Shown: one piece after another, positions 51,438 through 61,461 of the stretch | Layout of the letters: each line of letters starts with the position of its first letter | Numbering within the stretch: the stretch's first letter is position 1 | NCBI GenBank assembly: GCA_009469585.1 | Contig: SSXW01000017.1 | Span: forward strand, 1-64,000 | Source of the DNA: Dechloromonas sp. Dech2017 | Lineage (GTDB): Bacteria; Pseudomonadota; Gammaproteobacteria; Burkholderiales; Rhodocyclaceae | Reading direction: 5' to 3' | DNA: 64,000 bases | Program-made: the position numbers and the translations under genes | The notes under the pieces: generated by a model | What the model was told of the DNA's origin: nothing | Database searches by the model: none | Seen by the model: only the letters and a program-made list of their open reading frames with translations

Positions 51438-53642
51438 ATGGAAATCAAGGTCAATTTTCTCGACAAGCTTCGTCTGGAGGCCAAGTTCGATGACTTCACG
51501 GTGATCGCCGACCAGCCCATTCGCTACAAGGGCGACGGTTCGGCGCCGGGGCCGTTCGATTATTTTCTGGCTTCATCGGCCTTGTGCGCGGCTTATTTCG
51601 TCAAGCTCTACTGCAACACGCGGGATATCCCGACCGACAACATCCGCCTGTCGCAGAACAACATCGTCGATCCGGAAAACCGCTACCGGCAGATTTTCAA
51701 GATCCAGGTCGAGCTGCCGCCGGATATTTCGGAAAAAGACCGCCTGGGCATCCTGCGTTCCATCGACCGGTGCACGGTGAAGAAAGTGGTGCAAACCGGC
51801 CCCGAGTTCGTGATCGAGGAAGTCGACAATCTGGATGCCGATGCCCAGTCCCTACTGACGCTGGCGCCAACGACCGACACCAACACCTATATCGCCGGCA
51901 AGGACCTGCCGCTGGAGCAGACCATCGCCAATATGTCCGGCGTCCTGGCCGGCCTGGGCATCAAGATCGAGATCGCTTCGTGGCGCAACCTGGTGCCCAA
52001 CGTCTGGTCGCTGCATATCCGCGATGCGCACTCGCCGATGTGTTTCACCAACGGCAAGGGGGCAACCAAGGAAAGCGCGCTGGCTTCGGCCCTGGGCGAA
52101 TACATCGAGCGGGCGAGTTGCAATCACTTCTACAACGACCAGTTCTGGGGCCAGGACATCGCCAACGCGGCCTTCGTGCATTATCCGAACGAGCGCTGGT
52201 TCAAGCCGGGGAAGAAGGACGCCCTGCCGGCGGGCATCCTCGACGAGTACTGCCGCGAAATCTACGACCCCGATGGCGAACTGCGCGCTTCGCATCTCTA
52301 CGACACCAACTCCGGCAATGTCGAGCGCGGCATTTGTACGCTGCCCTATGTGCGGCAGTCGGATGGCGAGACGGTGTATTTCCCGACCAACCTGATCGAC
52401 AACCTCTTCCTCAGCAATGGCATGAGCGCCGGCAATACGCTGGTCGAAGCGCAGGTGCAATGCCTGTCGGAAATTTTCGAACGGGCGGTCAAGCGCGAAA
52501 TCCTGGAGGGCGAAATCGCGCTGCCCGATGTGCCGCCCGAGGTGCTGGCCAAATACCCGGGCATCGTCGCCGGTATCGCGGAACTGGAAAAACAGGGCTT
52601 CCCGGTGCTGGTCAAGGATGCCTCGCTGGGCGGCCAATTCCCGGTGATGTGCGTGACCCTGATGAACCCGCGCACCGGCGGCGTGTTCGCCTCCTTCGGC
52701 GCCCATCCCAGCCTGGAAGTGGCGCTCGAACGCAGCCTGACCGAGTTGCTGCAGGGGCGCAGCTTCGAAGGCCTGAACGACCTGCCGCGGCCGACCTTCG
52801 AGAGCAACGCGGTCACCGAGCCGAACAATTTCGTCGAACACTTCATCGACTCCAGCGGCGTCGTGTCCTGGCGCTTCTTCAGCGCCAAAGCCGATTACGA
52901 ATTCGTCGAATGGGATTTTTCCGGCCACGGCGAAGACTCCAACGCCATCGAGGCCGCCACCTTGTTCGGCATCCTCGAAGCCATGGGCAAGGAAGCCTAC
53001 ATGGCGGTCTACGACCAGCTCGGCGCCACCGCCTGCCGCATCCTGGTGCCGGGGTATTCGGAGGTGTATCCGGTCGAAGACCTGATCTGGGACAACACCA
53101 ACAAGGCGCTGGCCTTCCGCGAAGACATCCTGAACCTGCACCGCCTCGACGACGCCGGCCTGGAAGCCTTGCTCGAACGTCTGGAAGACAGCGAACTCGA
53201 CGACTACACCGATATCATCACGCTGATCGGCATCGAGTTCGACGAGAACACGGTCTGGGGCCAGCTGACCATTCTCGAATTGAAGTTGCTGATCAACCTC
53301 GCGCTGCGGGATTTCGCAGCCGCCAAGGAGCAGGTCGAAACCTACCTGCAATACAACGAGAACACCGTCGACCGTGGTCTGTTCTACCAGGCTGTTAACG
53401 TCGTGCTTGAAGTGCTGCTCGACGATGAGCTCGAGCTAGCCGACTACGAGGCCAATTTCCGCCGCATGTTCGGCGACCCGCGGATGGACGCGGTGCTCGG
53501 CTCGGTGGACGGCAGCGTGCGCTTCCACGGCCTGACGCCGACCAGCCTGAAACTGGAAGGGCTGGACCGCCACCAGCGCCTGATCGACAGCTACCGGAAA
53601 CTGCACGCGGCGCGGGGTAAGGGGGCGGCTCTTCCCGGTTAG
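51438..53642 (+). CDS. OsmC-YcaO fusion protein
   Basis: 734 residues. Residues 1-135 form an OsmC-like domain (PGPFDYFLASSALCAAYFVKLYC, with the family cysteines). From about 165 on is the YcaO ATP-grasp-like domain: GKGATKESALASALGEYIERASC, VEAQVQCLSEIFERAVKRE and HPSLEVALERSLTELLQGR. The E. coli homologue YcaO affects ribosomal protein S12 beta-methylthiolation; other YcaO enzymes form azolines or thioamides on peptide backbones. No precursor peptide or partner E1 is next to it. A standard ribosome site is not obvious. Confidence 0.93.
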   Translation: MEIKVNFLDKLRLEAKFDDFTVIADQPIRYKGDGSAPGPFDYFLASSALCAAYFVKLYCNTRDIPTDNIRLSQNNIVDPENRYRQIFKIQVELPPDISEKDRLGILRSIDRCTVKKVVQTGPEFVIEEVDNLDADAQSLLTLAPTTDTNTYIAGKDLPLEQTIANMSGVLAGLGIKIEIASWRNLVPNVWSLHIRDAHSPMCFTNGKGATKESALASALGEYIERASCNHFYNDQFWGQDIANAAFVHYPNERWFKPGKKDALPAGILDEYCREIYDPDGELRASHLYDTNSGNVERGICTLPYVRQSDGETVYFPTNLIDNLFLSNGMSAGNTLVEAQVQCLSEIFERAVKREILEGEIALPDVPPEVLAKYPGIVAGIAELEKQGFPVLVKDASLGGQFPVMCVTLMNPRTGGVFASFGAHPSLEVALERSLTELLQGRSFEGLNDLPRPTFESNAVTEPNNFVEHFIDSSGVVSWRFFSAKADYEFVEWDFSGHGEDSNAIEAATLFGILEAMGKEAYMAVYDQLGATACRILVPGYSEVYPVEDLIWDNTNKALAFREDILNLHRLDDAGLEALLERLEDSELDDYTDIITLIGIEFDENTVWGQLTILELKLLINLALRDFAAAKEQVETYLQYNENTVDRGLFYQAVNVVLEVLLDDELELADYEANFRRMFGDPRMDAVLGSVDGSVRFHGLTPTSLKLEGLDRHQRLIDSYRKLHAARGKGAALPG

Positions 53643-53690
53643 GGGGCGGCATTGCCGGCCCGGCCTTGGCGTCCGGTGCGGCTGACGGCT

Positions 53691-53996
53691 TCAGGCGTCG
53701 AAATGCATGGCCAAACTGGCCAGAACCTTGGGCAGCGGCAGGTTTTCCTCGCTTTCCAGGATGCCCGGCACCGGGTGCGGGAATTCGTAGAAGATGCCGT
53801 AGGTGCCGGCGCGCTGGCCTTGCTGGTAGACGTGGGCGCGCAGGGCGGCGAGTTCGTTGTGGCGCAGGGTGACGATGTGCGGGTCGGCCCCGTCGTCGGC
53901 GACGATGTCGCAACTGTCGGCGACGTGTTCGTCGAGGCTGACCAGCAAGCGGCGGATTTCGCGGGATTTCGGCACGGCCCAGGGGTTGCAGTTCAT
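53691..53996 (-). CDS. Small protein of the nifF operon
   Basis: 101 residues: MNCNPWAVPKSREIRRLLVSLDEHVADSCDIVADDGADPHIVTLRHNELAALRAHVY... It overlaps the nifF stop by 4 bp, so it is co-translated. No family recognised. A single domain with an acidic middle (DDGADP) and no metal motif apart from two cysteines. Probably expressed under NifA from the promoter at 55172. Confidence 0.65.
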   Translation of the reverse strand: MNCNPWAVPKSREIRRLLVSLDEHVADSCDIVADDGADPHIVTLRHNELAALRAHVYQQGQRAGTYGIFYEFPHPVPGILESEENLPLPKVLASLAMHFDA

Positions 53997-54526
53997 GGCA
54001 GGAGCTCCGGTCGGATTTGCGCCAGCCAGCGGTCGATGCGTTCCTCGCTGAGCAGCGGCTGGTTGATCTGGTCGAGGGCGAGGCCGAGGAAATCGTCGCC
54101 ATCCACCGCCTGCGAGACGTTGAATTCGTAGCCGGCGGTCGGCCAGCGGCCGACCAGGCGGGCGCCGCGGGCGAGCACGGCGTCGTGGATGATGCCGATG
54201 GCGTCGACGAATTCGTCGGGGTATTTCTTCTGGTCGCCCAGCCCGAAGATGGCGACCACCTTGCCGCCGAGATCGGCGTCGGCCAGTTGGGGCAGGAATT
54301 CCTCCCAGCTCGGCTGGGCGAGGCCGGTGGATAGTCCCGGCAGTTCGCCGTCGCCGAGCGTCGAACTGCCCAGGATCAGCGTGTCGCAGGCGACGAACTC
54401 GGCCAGGCTGGCCCGGCCGATGTTGACCGGGGCGAGCGCGGCGTCGCCCAGCTTCTTGGCAATTTGCTTGGCGACGAGGCGGGTGCGCCCGGTATCGGTG
54501 CCGAAGAAAATTCCGATTTTGGCCAT
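53993..54526 (-). CDS. nifF: NifF flavodoxin
   Basis: 177 residues. The FMN phosphate loop is FFGTDTGRTRLVAKQIAKKL. The flavin-stacking regions are SSTLGDGELPG (in place of the usual W-loop) and GLGDQKKYPDEFVDAIG. Long-chain flavodoxin with the insertion characteristic of NifF. It donates electrons to NifH. The start at 54526 is chosen because it begins the fold. Confidence 0.93.
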   Translation of the reverse strand: MAKIGIFFGTDTGRTRLVAKQIAKKLGDAALAPVNIGRASLAEFVACDTLILGSSTLGDGELPGLSTGLAQPSWEEFLPQLADADLGGKVVAIFGLGDQKKYPDEFVDAIGIIHDAVLARGARLVGRWPTAGYEFNVSQAVDGDDFLGLALDQINQPLLSEERIDRWLAQIRPELLP

Positions 54527-54528
54527 TT

Positions 54529-54813
54529 TCAGCCGTCGACCGTGGCGGTCGTCGCCGGGTCTTGGGTCAGTTCCTCCGGCAGGCAGCCGACCGGGTGGCC
54601 GAGGCTGCCGTCCGGGCCGTTCTCGAACTGGACGAGGTAGATCTCCTTGCTTTCGTCGAGTTCGGCGACGCCGCAATGGACGACCACGCCGCGCATGCCG
54701 GCCGGGGCGATCAGGCCTTCTTCCTCGGCGATGCCGGGCATGCCGCCATCGTTGAGGATGTCTTCGGCGGCGAAGATCATTTCGCCGATTTCGTAGCGGT
54801 ACTCGGCCATCAT
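54529..54813 (-). CDS. Second NifZ-domain protein (short)
   Basis: 94 residues with the NifZ-type barrel: YEIGEMIFAAEDILNDGGMPGIAE, APAGMRGVVVHCGVAELDESKEIYLVQFE. About 60 residues shorter than NifZ at 9933, lacking the second half. It stands between the FeSI-like ferredoxin and nifF (2 bp from nifF), a pattern like Azotobacter. Possibly acts in nitrogenase assembly or as a partner of NifF. Confidence 0.82.
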   Translation of the reverse strand: MMAEYRYEIGEMIFAAEDILNDGGMPGIAEEEGLIAPAGMRGVVVHCGVAELDESKEIYLVQFENGPDGSLGHPVGCLPEELTQDPATTATVDG

Positions 54814-54814
54814 C

Positions 54815-55141
54815 TCAGCTCCACACGTCGGCCGGCGCCAGCAGGCGCTCGACCGGCTGGTCGAACATCAGGTGCTCGTCGATGATGGTCCCGACGTCTT
54901 CCGGCTTGACGCCGGTGTACATGATGCCTTCCGGGTACACCAGCACGCTCGGCCCGAGGTGGCAGGGGCCGAGGCAGCCGGTGTTGGTCAGCTGGAAGCC
55001 GGAGGCCCACAGGTTGCGGGTGAATTCGTCCGAAAAAGCCTGCCAGGTCTGGCCGCAGCCCTTTTCCTGGCAGGAGCCGCGCGGGTGGCCGGCCGGGCGG
55101 CCCTGGACGCAGACGAGAACGTGTTTCTTGGGTTTGGGCAT
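54815..55141 (-). CDS. Thioredoxin-like [2Fe-2S] ferredoxin (Shethna I type)
   Basis: 108 residues. CVQGRPAGHPRGSCQEKGC and TGCLGPCHLGPSVLVYPEG are the cluster motifs of thioredoxin-fold [2Fe-2S] ferredoxins, and the ending EHLMFDQPVERLLAP matches the Azotobacter FeSI-type protein. First gene after a sigma54 promoter and NifA site. The window thus encodes homologues of both Shethna proteins, I and II. Confidence 0.92.
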   Translation of the reverse strand: MPKPKKHVLVCVQGRPAGHPRGSCQEKGCGQTWQAFSDEFTRNLWASGFQLTNTGCLGPCHLGPSVLVYPEGIMYTGVKPEDVGTIIDEHLMFDQPVERLLAPADVWS

Positions 55142-55171
55142 GGCAATCTCCTTGGCAATGTGTAGCGTATT

Positions 55172-55186
55172 GCAAGGGTGATGCCA
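55172..55186 (-). promoter_or_regulatory. Sigma54 promoter of the FeSI-nifZ2-nifF operon
   Basis: The minus strand reads TGGCAT-CACCC-TTGC with correct spacing. The predicted start near 55160 leaves an 18-nt leader containing AAGGAG before the ATG at 55141. Confidence 0.9.
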
Positions 55187-55228
55187 GCTTTTCGTCCTGT
55201 TAATTCAAAGGCTTGCGGCGGTGGCGCT

Positions 55229-55244
55229 TGTCGGGTTTGCGACA
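55229..55244. promoter_or_regulatory. NifA upstream activator site for the FeSI-nifF operon
   Basis: TGTCGGGTTTGCGACA, both extended arms present, 43 bp upstream of the -24 box and 20 bp after the nifA stop codon. Confidence 0.88.
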
Positions 55245-55264
55245 ATCGGCCGGCCGCCGGCTGC

Positions 55265-56887
55265 TCAGAACTGCTTGACCTCGATGTTCAGCGTCTGGAT
55301 GCGGTAGGCAATCTGGCGCGGCGTCATGCCAAGGATGCGGGCCGCCTTGGCCTGCACCCAGCCGGCCTGCTCGAGGGCGGCGATGACCCTTTCCTTTTCG
55401 GACAGGTTGGGGTCGTCGATGTCGATTTCCGGATTTGACGCAAAATTCGGGTTGACCGCAGCAGGCGTCGCCAGGCTGCGCTGCGGCCGGGGTGAGGGCC
55501 GCTCGCGGCTGCTCGGGAAGCGGATCAGGTCGACATCGATGGCGCCATCCTCGGAGAGCACGGCGGCGCGCTCCAGGCAGTTTTCCAGTTCGCGCACATT
55601 GCCCGGCCAGTCGTGGCTGGCCAGTCGGCGCTGGGCCATGTCGGTCAGGTTGAGCTTGCGCTTCTGGTCGTTGCCGATCTTGTTGAGCAGGTGGCGGGCG
55701 ATGTCGGGAATGTCCTCGATGCGCTCGCGCAGCGGTGGCAGGAAGAGCGGCATGACGTTCAGCCGGTAGAACAGGTCTTCGCGGAAATCGCCCATGTCGA
55801 CGGCGGCTTCGAGGTCGCGGTGGGTGGCGGCGATGATGCGCACGTCGACCTTGATCGTCTTGCTGCCGCCGACCCGCTCGAACTCGCCTTCCTGCAGGAT
55901 GCGCAAGAGCTTGGCCTGGAAGGCCGGCGACACCTCGCCGATTTCGTCGAGGAAGAGGGTGCCACCGTGGGCCTGCTCGAAACGCCCCTTGCGGGCCTCG
56001 ACGGCGCCGGTGAAGGCGCCCCGTTCGTGGCCGAACAGTTCTGATTCGAGCAGGTTTTCCGGCAGCGCCGCGCAATTGAGCTTGACCAGCGCATTGCGGG
56101 CGCGCGGCGAGTTGTAGTGAATGGCGTTGGCGATCAGCTCCTTGCCGGTCCCGGTTTCGCCGCGAATGAGCACGGTGGTGTTCCACTTGGCGACCATGCG
56201 CGCCTGGTCGAAAACCCGGCGCATCACCGCCGAGCGGCCGACCACGCTGTCGAAGCCGAACTGGTGGCGGACGGTGCGGCGCAGCGAGTCGCGTTCCTCG
56301 ACCAGGCTGGACTTTTCCTGCTCGACATCGAGCGACAGGCGCAGGCTCTGGCCGATCAGGTTGGCCACCATCTCGACGAACTGGGTGCGCTCCTCGAGCA
56401 GGCCGTCCTCCTCGCGCTCGGGCTGGACGGCGAGCACGCCGCGCAGGTTGCCGCCGACCTTGATCGGCACGGCGATGAAGGGTAGTTCCGGCCGGTAGAT
56501 GCCCAGCCGGTTGAGGAAACGCGCGTCGTCGGCGATCCGGGCCAGGCGGATGGTCCGCTGCTTTTCGAGGACCAGGCCGAGGATGCCTTCACCCGGCTGG
56601 TACTGGACGTCGATCAGCCCCGGGCCGTCCGGGTTGTGCAGGGCATGGGCGGTCAGGTTGCCGCTTTCCGGGTCGACCACGGCGATCATGCCGCAGCGCA
56701 TCTCGGCTTCGTCGTGCAGCACGCGCAGGACGTCCTGCAGGCTTTCGTTGAAGGCCAGCGAGCGGCTGAGCGCCCGGCTGACGGCATAGAGCGCCGCCAG
56801 GAGCAGGATGTTCAGCTCGTGCGTCCGGCAAAAGCCGCCGGTCGGCGGGCATTCGGGATCGTGCTGATGGATGGTGTGTTCGTGCAT
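55265..56887 (-). CDS. nifA: NifA, sigma54-dependent activator of nif genes
   Basis: 540 residues. N-terminal GAF domain (about 35-190), central AAA+ domain with GETGTGKE (Walker A), [18 protein letters not shown] (GAFTGA loop contacting sigma54), [11 protein letters not shown] (Walker B), and C-terminal helix-turn-helix [20 protein letters not shown]. The cysteine-rich linker that makes some NifA proteins intrinsically O2-sensitive is absent, which fits control by NifL. The linker (residues about 470-500) includes a piece of the dispersed repeat. It begins 24 bp after the nifL stop. Confidence 0.97.
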   Translation of the reverse strand: MHEHTIHQHDPECPPTGGFCRTHELNILLLAALYAVSRALSRSLAFNESLQDVLRVLHDEAEMRCGMIAVVDPESGNLTAHALHNPDGPGLIDVQYQPGEGILGLVLEKQRTIRLARIADDARFLNRLGIYRPELPFIAVPIKVGGNLRGVLAVQPEREEDGLLEERTQFVEMVANLIGQSLRLSLDVEQEKSSLVEERDSLRRTVRHQFGFDSVVGRSAVMRRVFDQARMVAKWNTTVLIRGETGTGKELIANAIHYNSPRARNALVKLNCAALPENLLESELFGHERGAFTGAVEARKGRFEQAHGGTLFLDEIGEVSPAFQAKLLRILQEGEFERVGGSKTIKVDVRIIAATHRDLEAAVDMGDFREDLFYRLNVMPLFLPPLRERIEDIPDIARHLLNKIGNDQKRKLNLTDMAQRRLASHDWPGNVRELENCLERAAVLSEDGAIDVDLIRFPSSRERPSPRPQRSLATPAAVNPNFASNPEIDIDDPNLSEKERVIAALEQAGWVQAKAARILGMTPRQIAYRIQTLNIEVKQF

Positions 56888-56910
56888 GCTGTTCTCTCGG
56901 CGTCCTCGGG

Positions 56911-58443
56911 TCAGATCGGGTCGCCATCGAGGCGAAACTCGATGACGACGGCGCATCCGCCGCTGGCACTCTGTTCGAGATCGATCACCCCGCCGTGGTC
57001 GGCCACCACCTGCTGGGCGCGCGACAGGCCGGTGCCGATATGGCGACCGCTGCCGTTCTTGGTCGTGAAGAAGGGCTCGAAGGCCTTGTGCCGCCATTCG
57101 TCGGGAATGCCCGGGCCGCTGTCGGCCAGCGTAATGATGATGTGCTCGCCGCGGACGGCGCTGGTAATGAACAACTCGCGACGTTTCCAGCCTTTGAAGT
57201 TCATCGCCTCGACGGCATTGTCGACCACCGCCTTGAACAGCATGCGCAACTGGCGCGGCCGGCCGAGAATGTAGGGCAGGGTGGCCGCCGGCTGCCAATC
57301 GACCATGATGCCGGCGCCGAGCAGGCGGGGCGTGCTGACTTCGAGCACGTCGCGCAGGATTTCGTTGAGATTGACGCTGACCACGATCTCCTGCGGGCTT
57401 TGCGGAATGACCTGGCGCAGCGCTTCGAGGTGCTCGCGGCTGACCGCCAGCGCCTGCTGCAGCGCGGCGGCGGCGGCCGGGTCGCGCCGTTGCAGGATGG
57501 CGGTGGCCGAGGCCATCACGTTCATCGGCTCCTCGAGACGGAAGATGGCTGCCGACAGCCCCTCGCGGATGGCCGCCGTGCGTTCCTCCTCGGCCAGCAC
57601 GGCCTGCAGGCCGGCGGCGCGGGCCCGCTCCTGCTCCTCGCGCAGGCTGGTTACGTCGGAAACGACGACAAGCAGGCCGCACTGGCTGCTCGCTCCGAAA
57701 TAGCTGTCGGCGCAATCGCTGTGCATGGCGATCACCGAGGTGGTCACCGACAGCCAGCGGGGCCGGCCGGCCGGCCGGTCGATGCGCGCCTCGCGATTGG
57801 CGAAGGTGCACGTCTGCGGCGCGCTGGCCAGGGCCTCGCGCCAGGCCGGGCAAAGGTTGTCGAGCAGCAGGTGGGCGGGCTCCTTGACGCCGAGGTCGGC
57901 GACCAGCTTCTTGTATTCCTGGTTGTCGAGGATGACGCGGCCCAGCGAATCGATCAGCGAAAAGGCCATGGGCGCCGCATCGATCACCGACTCGATGAGC
58001 ATCTTCTGGTTGCGCACCTGGCGTTCGAGGCGATGCATCTCGGTGACGTTGCGGTGCATGCCGAGGAAGTGCGTGGTCTTGCCCTTGGCGTCGATGACCG
58101 GCGAGACGCTCAGTTCGGCCAGGTACACCTCGCCATTCTTGCGCCGGTTGAGCAGCTTGCCCGACCACGGGCGCTGGGCGGCGAGGGCGGCCCACATGTC
58201 GGCGTAGAGTTCGGGGTCGGTGTTCTTGTTGGACAGCACCGACTCGTTCTGGCCGATGATCTCCTCGCGGCTATAGCCGGTGACGCGGGTGAAGGCATCG
58301 TTGGCGAAGAGGATGTTGGCCTTGTTGTCGGTGATCGAGATGGCCAGATCGGCCTGATCGACGACCTGGCGATAAGCTTCGCTGGGGAGACCGTGCTCCG
58401 TCGCGGGTTGGGCGCTGGATGGCGCGGAAGCTGCTGCCGACAT
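56911..58443 (-). CDS. nifL: NifL, redox- and nitrogen-sensing anti-activator of NifA
   Basis: 510 residues. PAS1 (about 25-130; [28 protein letters not shown]) should carry FAD, and PAS2 follows from about 145. The C-terminal GHKL domain has [19 protein letters not shown] (N box) and [26 protein letters not shown] (G boxes). The region equivalent to the kinase H box ([16 protein letters not shown]) has no histidine, so it acts by protein contact and not by phosphotransfer. Upstream of nifA in one operon, divergent from rnf. Confidence 0.95.
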   Translation of the reverse strand: MSAAASAPSSAQPATEHGLPSEAYRQVVDQADLAISITDNKANILFANDAFTRVTGYSREEIIGQNESVLSNKNTDPELYADMWAALAAQRPWSGKLLNRRKNGEVYLAELSVSPVIDAKGKTTHFLGMHRNVTEMHRLERQVRNQKMLIESVIDAAPMAFSLIDSLGRVILDNQEYKKLVADLGVKEPAHLLLDNLCPAWREALASAPQTCTFANREARIDRPAGRPRWLSVTTSVIAMHSDCADSYFGASSQCGLLVVVSDVTSLREEQERARAAGLQAVLAEEERTAAIREGLSAAIFRLEEPMNVMASATAILQRRDPAAAAALQQALAVSREHLEALRQVIPQSPQEIVVSVNLNEILRDVLEVSTPRLLGAGIMVDWQPAATLPYILGRPRQLRMLFKAVVDNAVEAMNFKGWKRRELFITSAVRGEHIIITLADSGPGIPDEWRHKAFEPFFTTKNGSGRHIGTGLSRAQQVVADHGGVIDLEQSASGGCAVVIEFRLDGDPI

Positions 58444-58559
58444 GCTGAGTCTCCGGGGTCACGTGCTTCATGGTGACGTAGCAGTTTCCATGCCGACGTT
58501 CGCCGCCCGGTATGTCGCGCCGCCCGGTCAGGGTTTCGGAAGAAATGCGACGAAAGCCT

Positions 58560-58575
58560 TGTTGGGTTTGCGACA
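58560..58575. promoter_or_regulatory. NifA upstream activator site for rnf
   Basis: TGTTGGGTTTGCGACA fits TGT-N10-ACA; its left arm is TGTTG instead of TGTCG. It lies 84 bp before the -24 box of rnfA. Because it is between divergent genes it could also influence nifL. Confidence 0.82.
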
Positions 58576-58659
58576 AATTGCCCCGACAAAGACGCCCGCG
58601 TTTGGTGCGTTTTGTCGGAATGCGTGCATCGATGCCGGTTTCCGGGTGGTGCCGGCGAT

Positions 58660-58674
58660 TGGCACGGCTTGTGC
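58660..58674 (+). promoter_or_regulatory. Sigma54 promoter of rnfABCDGE
   Basis: TGGCAC-GGCTT-GTGC with correct GG-GC spacing, the same GTGC -12 variant as nifH. The predicted start near 58686 leaves 24 nt to the rnfA ATG. I see no sigma54 element facing nifL, so nifLA probably uses a different promoter. Confidence 0.87.
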
Positions 58675-58709
58675 GACGTCGCTATCGGAAAAACGGAAAC
58701 CCGATAGCC

Positions 58710-59288
58710 ATGAGCGAATTCTTCCTGTTGCTGCTGTCCACCGCGCTGGTCAATAACGTGGTGCTGATCAAGTTCCTCGGCCTGTGCCCGGTGATGGGCG
58801 TGTCGAAGAGCGTGGACAGCGCCCTCGGCATGGGCCTGGCCACCACCTTCGTCATCACGCTGGCGGCCGGCGCCTCGTGGATGCTCGACAACTGGCTGCT
58901 GACCCCCTTCGGCATGGGCTACCTGCGCATCCTGTCCTTCATCCTGGTCATCGCCTCGGTGGTGCAATTCACCGAAATGTTCATCAAGAAGGCCAGCCCC
59001 GGCCTCTACCAGTCGCTCGGCATCTACCTGCCGCTGATCACCACCAACTGCGCCGTGCTCGGCGTCGCCCTGCTCAACGTCGAGCAGAAGTTCAGCCTGT
59101 TCAAGAGCCTGTTGTACGGCTTCGGCTCGGCGCTCGGCTTCACGCTGGTCCTGCTCATCTTCGCCGGCCTGCGCGAGCGGGTCGCCCTGTCGCGCGTCCC
59201 GGCCGCCTTCGCCGGGGCACCCATCGCCTTCGTCACGATCAGCCTGCTGGCCCTGGCCTTCATGGGCTTCTCGGGCCTCAATGTTTGA
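58710..59288 (+). CDS. rnfA: RnfA, Rnf complex membrane subunit
   Basis: 192 residues with six membrane helices and the RnfA pattern [18 protein letters not shown] and [20 protein letters not shown], in which the two conserved cysteines (LCP and TNC) coordinate the membrane-buried [2Fe-2S] cluster shared with RnfE. First gene of the nif-linked rnf operon, which uses the ion gradient to reduce ferredoxin or flavodoxin for nitrogenase. Confidence 0.97.
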   Translation: MSEFFLLLLSTALVNNVVLIKFLGLCPVMGVSKSVDSALGMGLATTFVITLAAGASWMLDNWLLTPFGMGYLRILSFILVIASVVQFTEMFIKKASPGLYQSLGIYLPLITTNCAVLGVALLNVEQKFSLFKSLLYGFGSALGFTLVLLIFAGLRERVALSRVPAAFAGAPIAFVTISLLALAFMGFSGLNV

Positions 59289-59300
59289 GAGGAGAAAATC

Positions 59301-59828
59301 ATGATCGCCGCCGTCCTCAGCCTGACCCTGCTCGGTGCAGCCCTCGGCATCATCCTCGGCATCGCCAACAAGTTCCTGCAGGTCGAGGGCAACCCGGTGG
59401 TCGACGAACTGATCGCCATGATGCCCGGCTCCAATTGCGGCCAGTGCGGCTTCCCCGGCTGCTCGGGGGCGGCGACGGCGATCGTAGACGGCAGCGCCCC
59501 GCCGACCTGCTGCCCGCCCGGCGGCAAGGCGCTGGCCGTGGCCATCGCCGCCAAGCTGGGCCTCGCCGTCGATCTCTCGGCCATCGCCGACGACGGCCCG
59601 AAGATCGCCGTCATCGCCGAGGAGTTGTGCATCGGCTGCTGCCGCTGCAGCAAGGTCTGCCCGACCGACGCCATCCTCGGCGCCGCCAAGCAGATCCACA
59701 ACGTCTTCCGCGAGGCCTGCACCGGCTGTTCGAGCTGCATCGAGAAATGCCCGACCGAGGCGCTGGTCATGCGCCCGGTTCCCGTCACCCTGCAGCACTG
59801 GGTGATGCCCAAACCCCTGGCGGCGTGA
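59301..59828 (+). CDS. rnfB: RnfB, iron-sulfur subunit of the Rnf complex
   Basis: 175 residues. An N-terminal membrane helix, a [4Fe-4S] motif SNCGQCGFPGCSGAATAIVD with a further Cys in PPTCCPPGG, then two ferredoxin-type motifs: CIGCCRCSKVCPTDAI and CTGCSSCIEKCPTEAL. RnfB passes electrons to soluble ferredoxin. It follows rnfA by 12 bp with GAGGAG upstream. Confidence 0.96.
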   Translation: MIAAVLSLTLLGAALGIILGIANKFLQVEGNPVVDELIAMMPGSNCGQCGFPGCSGAATAIVDGSAPPTCCPPGGKALAVAIAAKLGLAVDLSAIADDGPKIAVIAEELCIGCCRCSKVCPTDAILGAAKQIHNVFREACTGCSSCIEKCPTEALVMRPVPVTLQHWVMPKPLAA

Positions 59829-59835
59829 GGACGAC

Positions 59836-61395
59836 ATGGGATTCATGAACCGCTTCAAGCACTTCCTGGGCGATCAGCTGTTGGGTAACAACTGGGGCGT
59901 GCACCCCGACGACCACAAGCGCCCGGCGGCCGATGCGCCGGTCCGCGTCATGCCGGTGCCGGCCCGGCTCTACCTGCCGCTGCAGCAGCACCTGGGCGGG
60001 GCGGCCCGGCCGACCGTGCTGGTCGGCCAGAAGGTCAGCAAGGGTGAGCTGCTGGCCGAGGCCACCGGCATGGTCTCGGCACCGCTGCACGCGCCGACCT
60101 CGGGCACCGTGGTCGCCGTCACCGAAGTCACCGCGCCGCATCCCTCCGGGTTGAGCCTGCCGGCCATCATCCTCGAAGCCGACGGGGCCGACGAATGGTG
60201 CGAGCTGACCGCCTGCGCCGACCCCTTCGCCTTGACCCCGGCCGACATCGGCCGCCGGGTGGCGGCGGCCGGCGTCGTCGGCCTGGGCGGCGCTGCCTTC
60301 CCGTCGGCCGTCAAGCTGGGCGGGGCGCTGCGTGCCGAGGTGACGACACTGGTCATCAACGGCGGCGAGTGCGAGCCCTATCTGTCCTGCGACGACCGCC
60401 TGATGCGCGACGCGGCGGCCGGCATCGTCGACGGCATCCGCCTGATGCTCCACGCCACCGGCGCCCGGGTGGCGCTGGTTGGCATCGAGGACAACAAGCC
60501 GGAAGCCATCGCCGCCATGCAGGCGGCCGCCGCCGAGTTCGCCGCGGTCCAGGTCCGCCCGGTGCCGGCCCGCTACCCGATGGGCTCGGAGAAACAGCTC
60601 ATTCAAGTCCTGACCGGCATCGAGGTGCCGGCCGACGGCCGCCCGGCCGACATCGGCGTCATCGTGCACAACGTCGCCACGGCGCTCGCCGTGCGCGCCG
60701 CGGTGCGCGAGGGCAAGCCGCTGATTTCCCGGCTGGTCACTGTCAACGGCAACTGCGTGGCGGCGCCCGGCAACGTCGAGGTGCGCATCGGCACGCTGGC
60801 CGAGGAGGTCATCGCCTTCGCCGGCGGCCTCAAGGGTGACGGCCTGGGGCTGGCCCGGCGCATCATGGGCGGCCCGATGATGGGCATGCAGATTCCCCAC
60901 TGGCGGGTGCCGGTGGTCAAGGGCAGCAGCGGCATCCTCGCCCTCGACGCGGCCGAAGTGGCCGCCGCCGAACCCGACCCCTGCATCCGCTGCGGCAGCT
61001 GCGTCAAGGCCTGCCCGATGGGCCTGCTGCCGCTCGAAATGAGCGCCCGCATCCGCAACGAAGCCTACGGCGAGGCCATCGACTACGGCCTCAAGGACTG
61101 CATCGCCTGCGGCTGCTGCGCCTACGTCTGCCCGTCGAAGATCCCGCTGGTCCAGTACTTCGTCCATGCCAAGGGCGAACTGGCGGCGCAGGACCGCGCC
61201 AAGCTGCGGGGCGAGGCGACCAAGAAGCTGGCTTTGCAGCGGCAGGAACGGCTGGATCGCGAGGCCCGCGAGAAGGCCGAGGCGGCAGCCAAGCGCAAGG
61301 CTGAGCGGGAGGCTGCGGCGGCGGCCAAGGCAGCGGCTGAAGCGGCTGCTTCGGCAGCTCCTGCGGCAGCTGCTACGGTGGGGGAGGGGGTATGA
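59836..61395 (+). CDS. rnfC: RnfC, NADH-binding subunit of the Rnf complex
   Basis: 519 residues. The NADH/FMN-binding region GVVGLGGAAFPSAVKL and INGGECEPYLSCDDRLMRD resembles complex I NuoF. Two ferredoxin motifs follow: CIRCGSCVKACPMGLLP and CIACGCCAYVCPSKIP. The C-terminus is an Ala/Glu/Lys coiled extension typical of proteobacterial RnfC. The next rnf gene starts 730 bp later because a palindromic repeat element intervenes. Confidence 0.97.
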   Translation: MGFMNRFKHFLGDQLLGNNWGVHPDDHKRPAADAPVRVMPVPARLYLPLQQHLGGAARPTVLVGQKVSKGELLAEATGMVSAPLHAPTSGTVVAVTEVTAPHPSGLSLPAIILEADGADEWCELTACADPFALTPADIGRRVAAAGVVGLGGAAFPSAVKLGGALRAEVTTLVINGGECEPYLSCDDRLMRDAAAGIVDGIRLMLHATGARVALVGIEDNKPEAIAAMQAAAAEFAAVQVRPVPARYPMGSEKQLIQVLTGIEVPADGRPADIGVIVHNVATALAVRAAVREGKPLISRLVTVNGNCVAAPGNVEVRIGTLAEEVIAFAGGLKGDGLGLARRIMGGPMMGMQIPHWRVPVVKGSSGILALDAAEVAAAEPDPCIRCGSCVKACPMGLLPLEMSARIRNEAYGEAIDYGLKDCIACGCCAYVCPSKIPLVQYFVHAKGELAAQDRAKLRGEATKKLALQRQERLDREAREKAEAAAKRKAEREAAAAAKAAAEAAASAAPAAAATVGEGV

Positions 61396-61461
61396 GGGGA
61401 GGGGGCTTTCCTGATGCGCTCGATTTTGCGCCTGCGCCTGAGGCGGGGGCGGGGTTTTCTG

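Noticed and set aside
25924-53642. Thiazole/oxazole-modified peptide cluster from SagB plus YcaO
   Set aside because: The two genes are 24 kb apart, no E1-like partner or precursor peptide gene is next to either, and the YcaO is of the OsmC-fused housekeeping type. Kept only as a testable idea.
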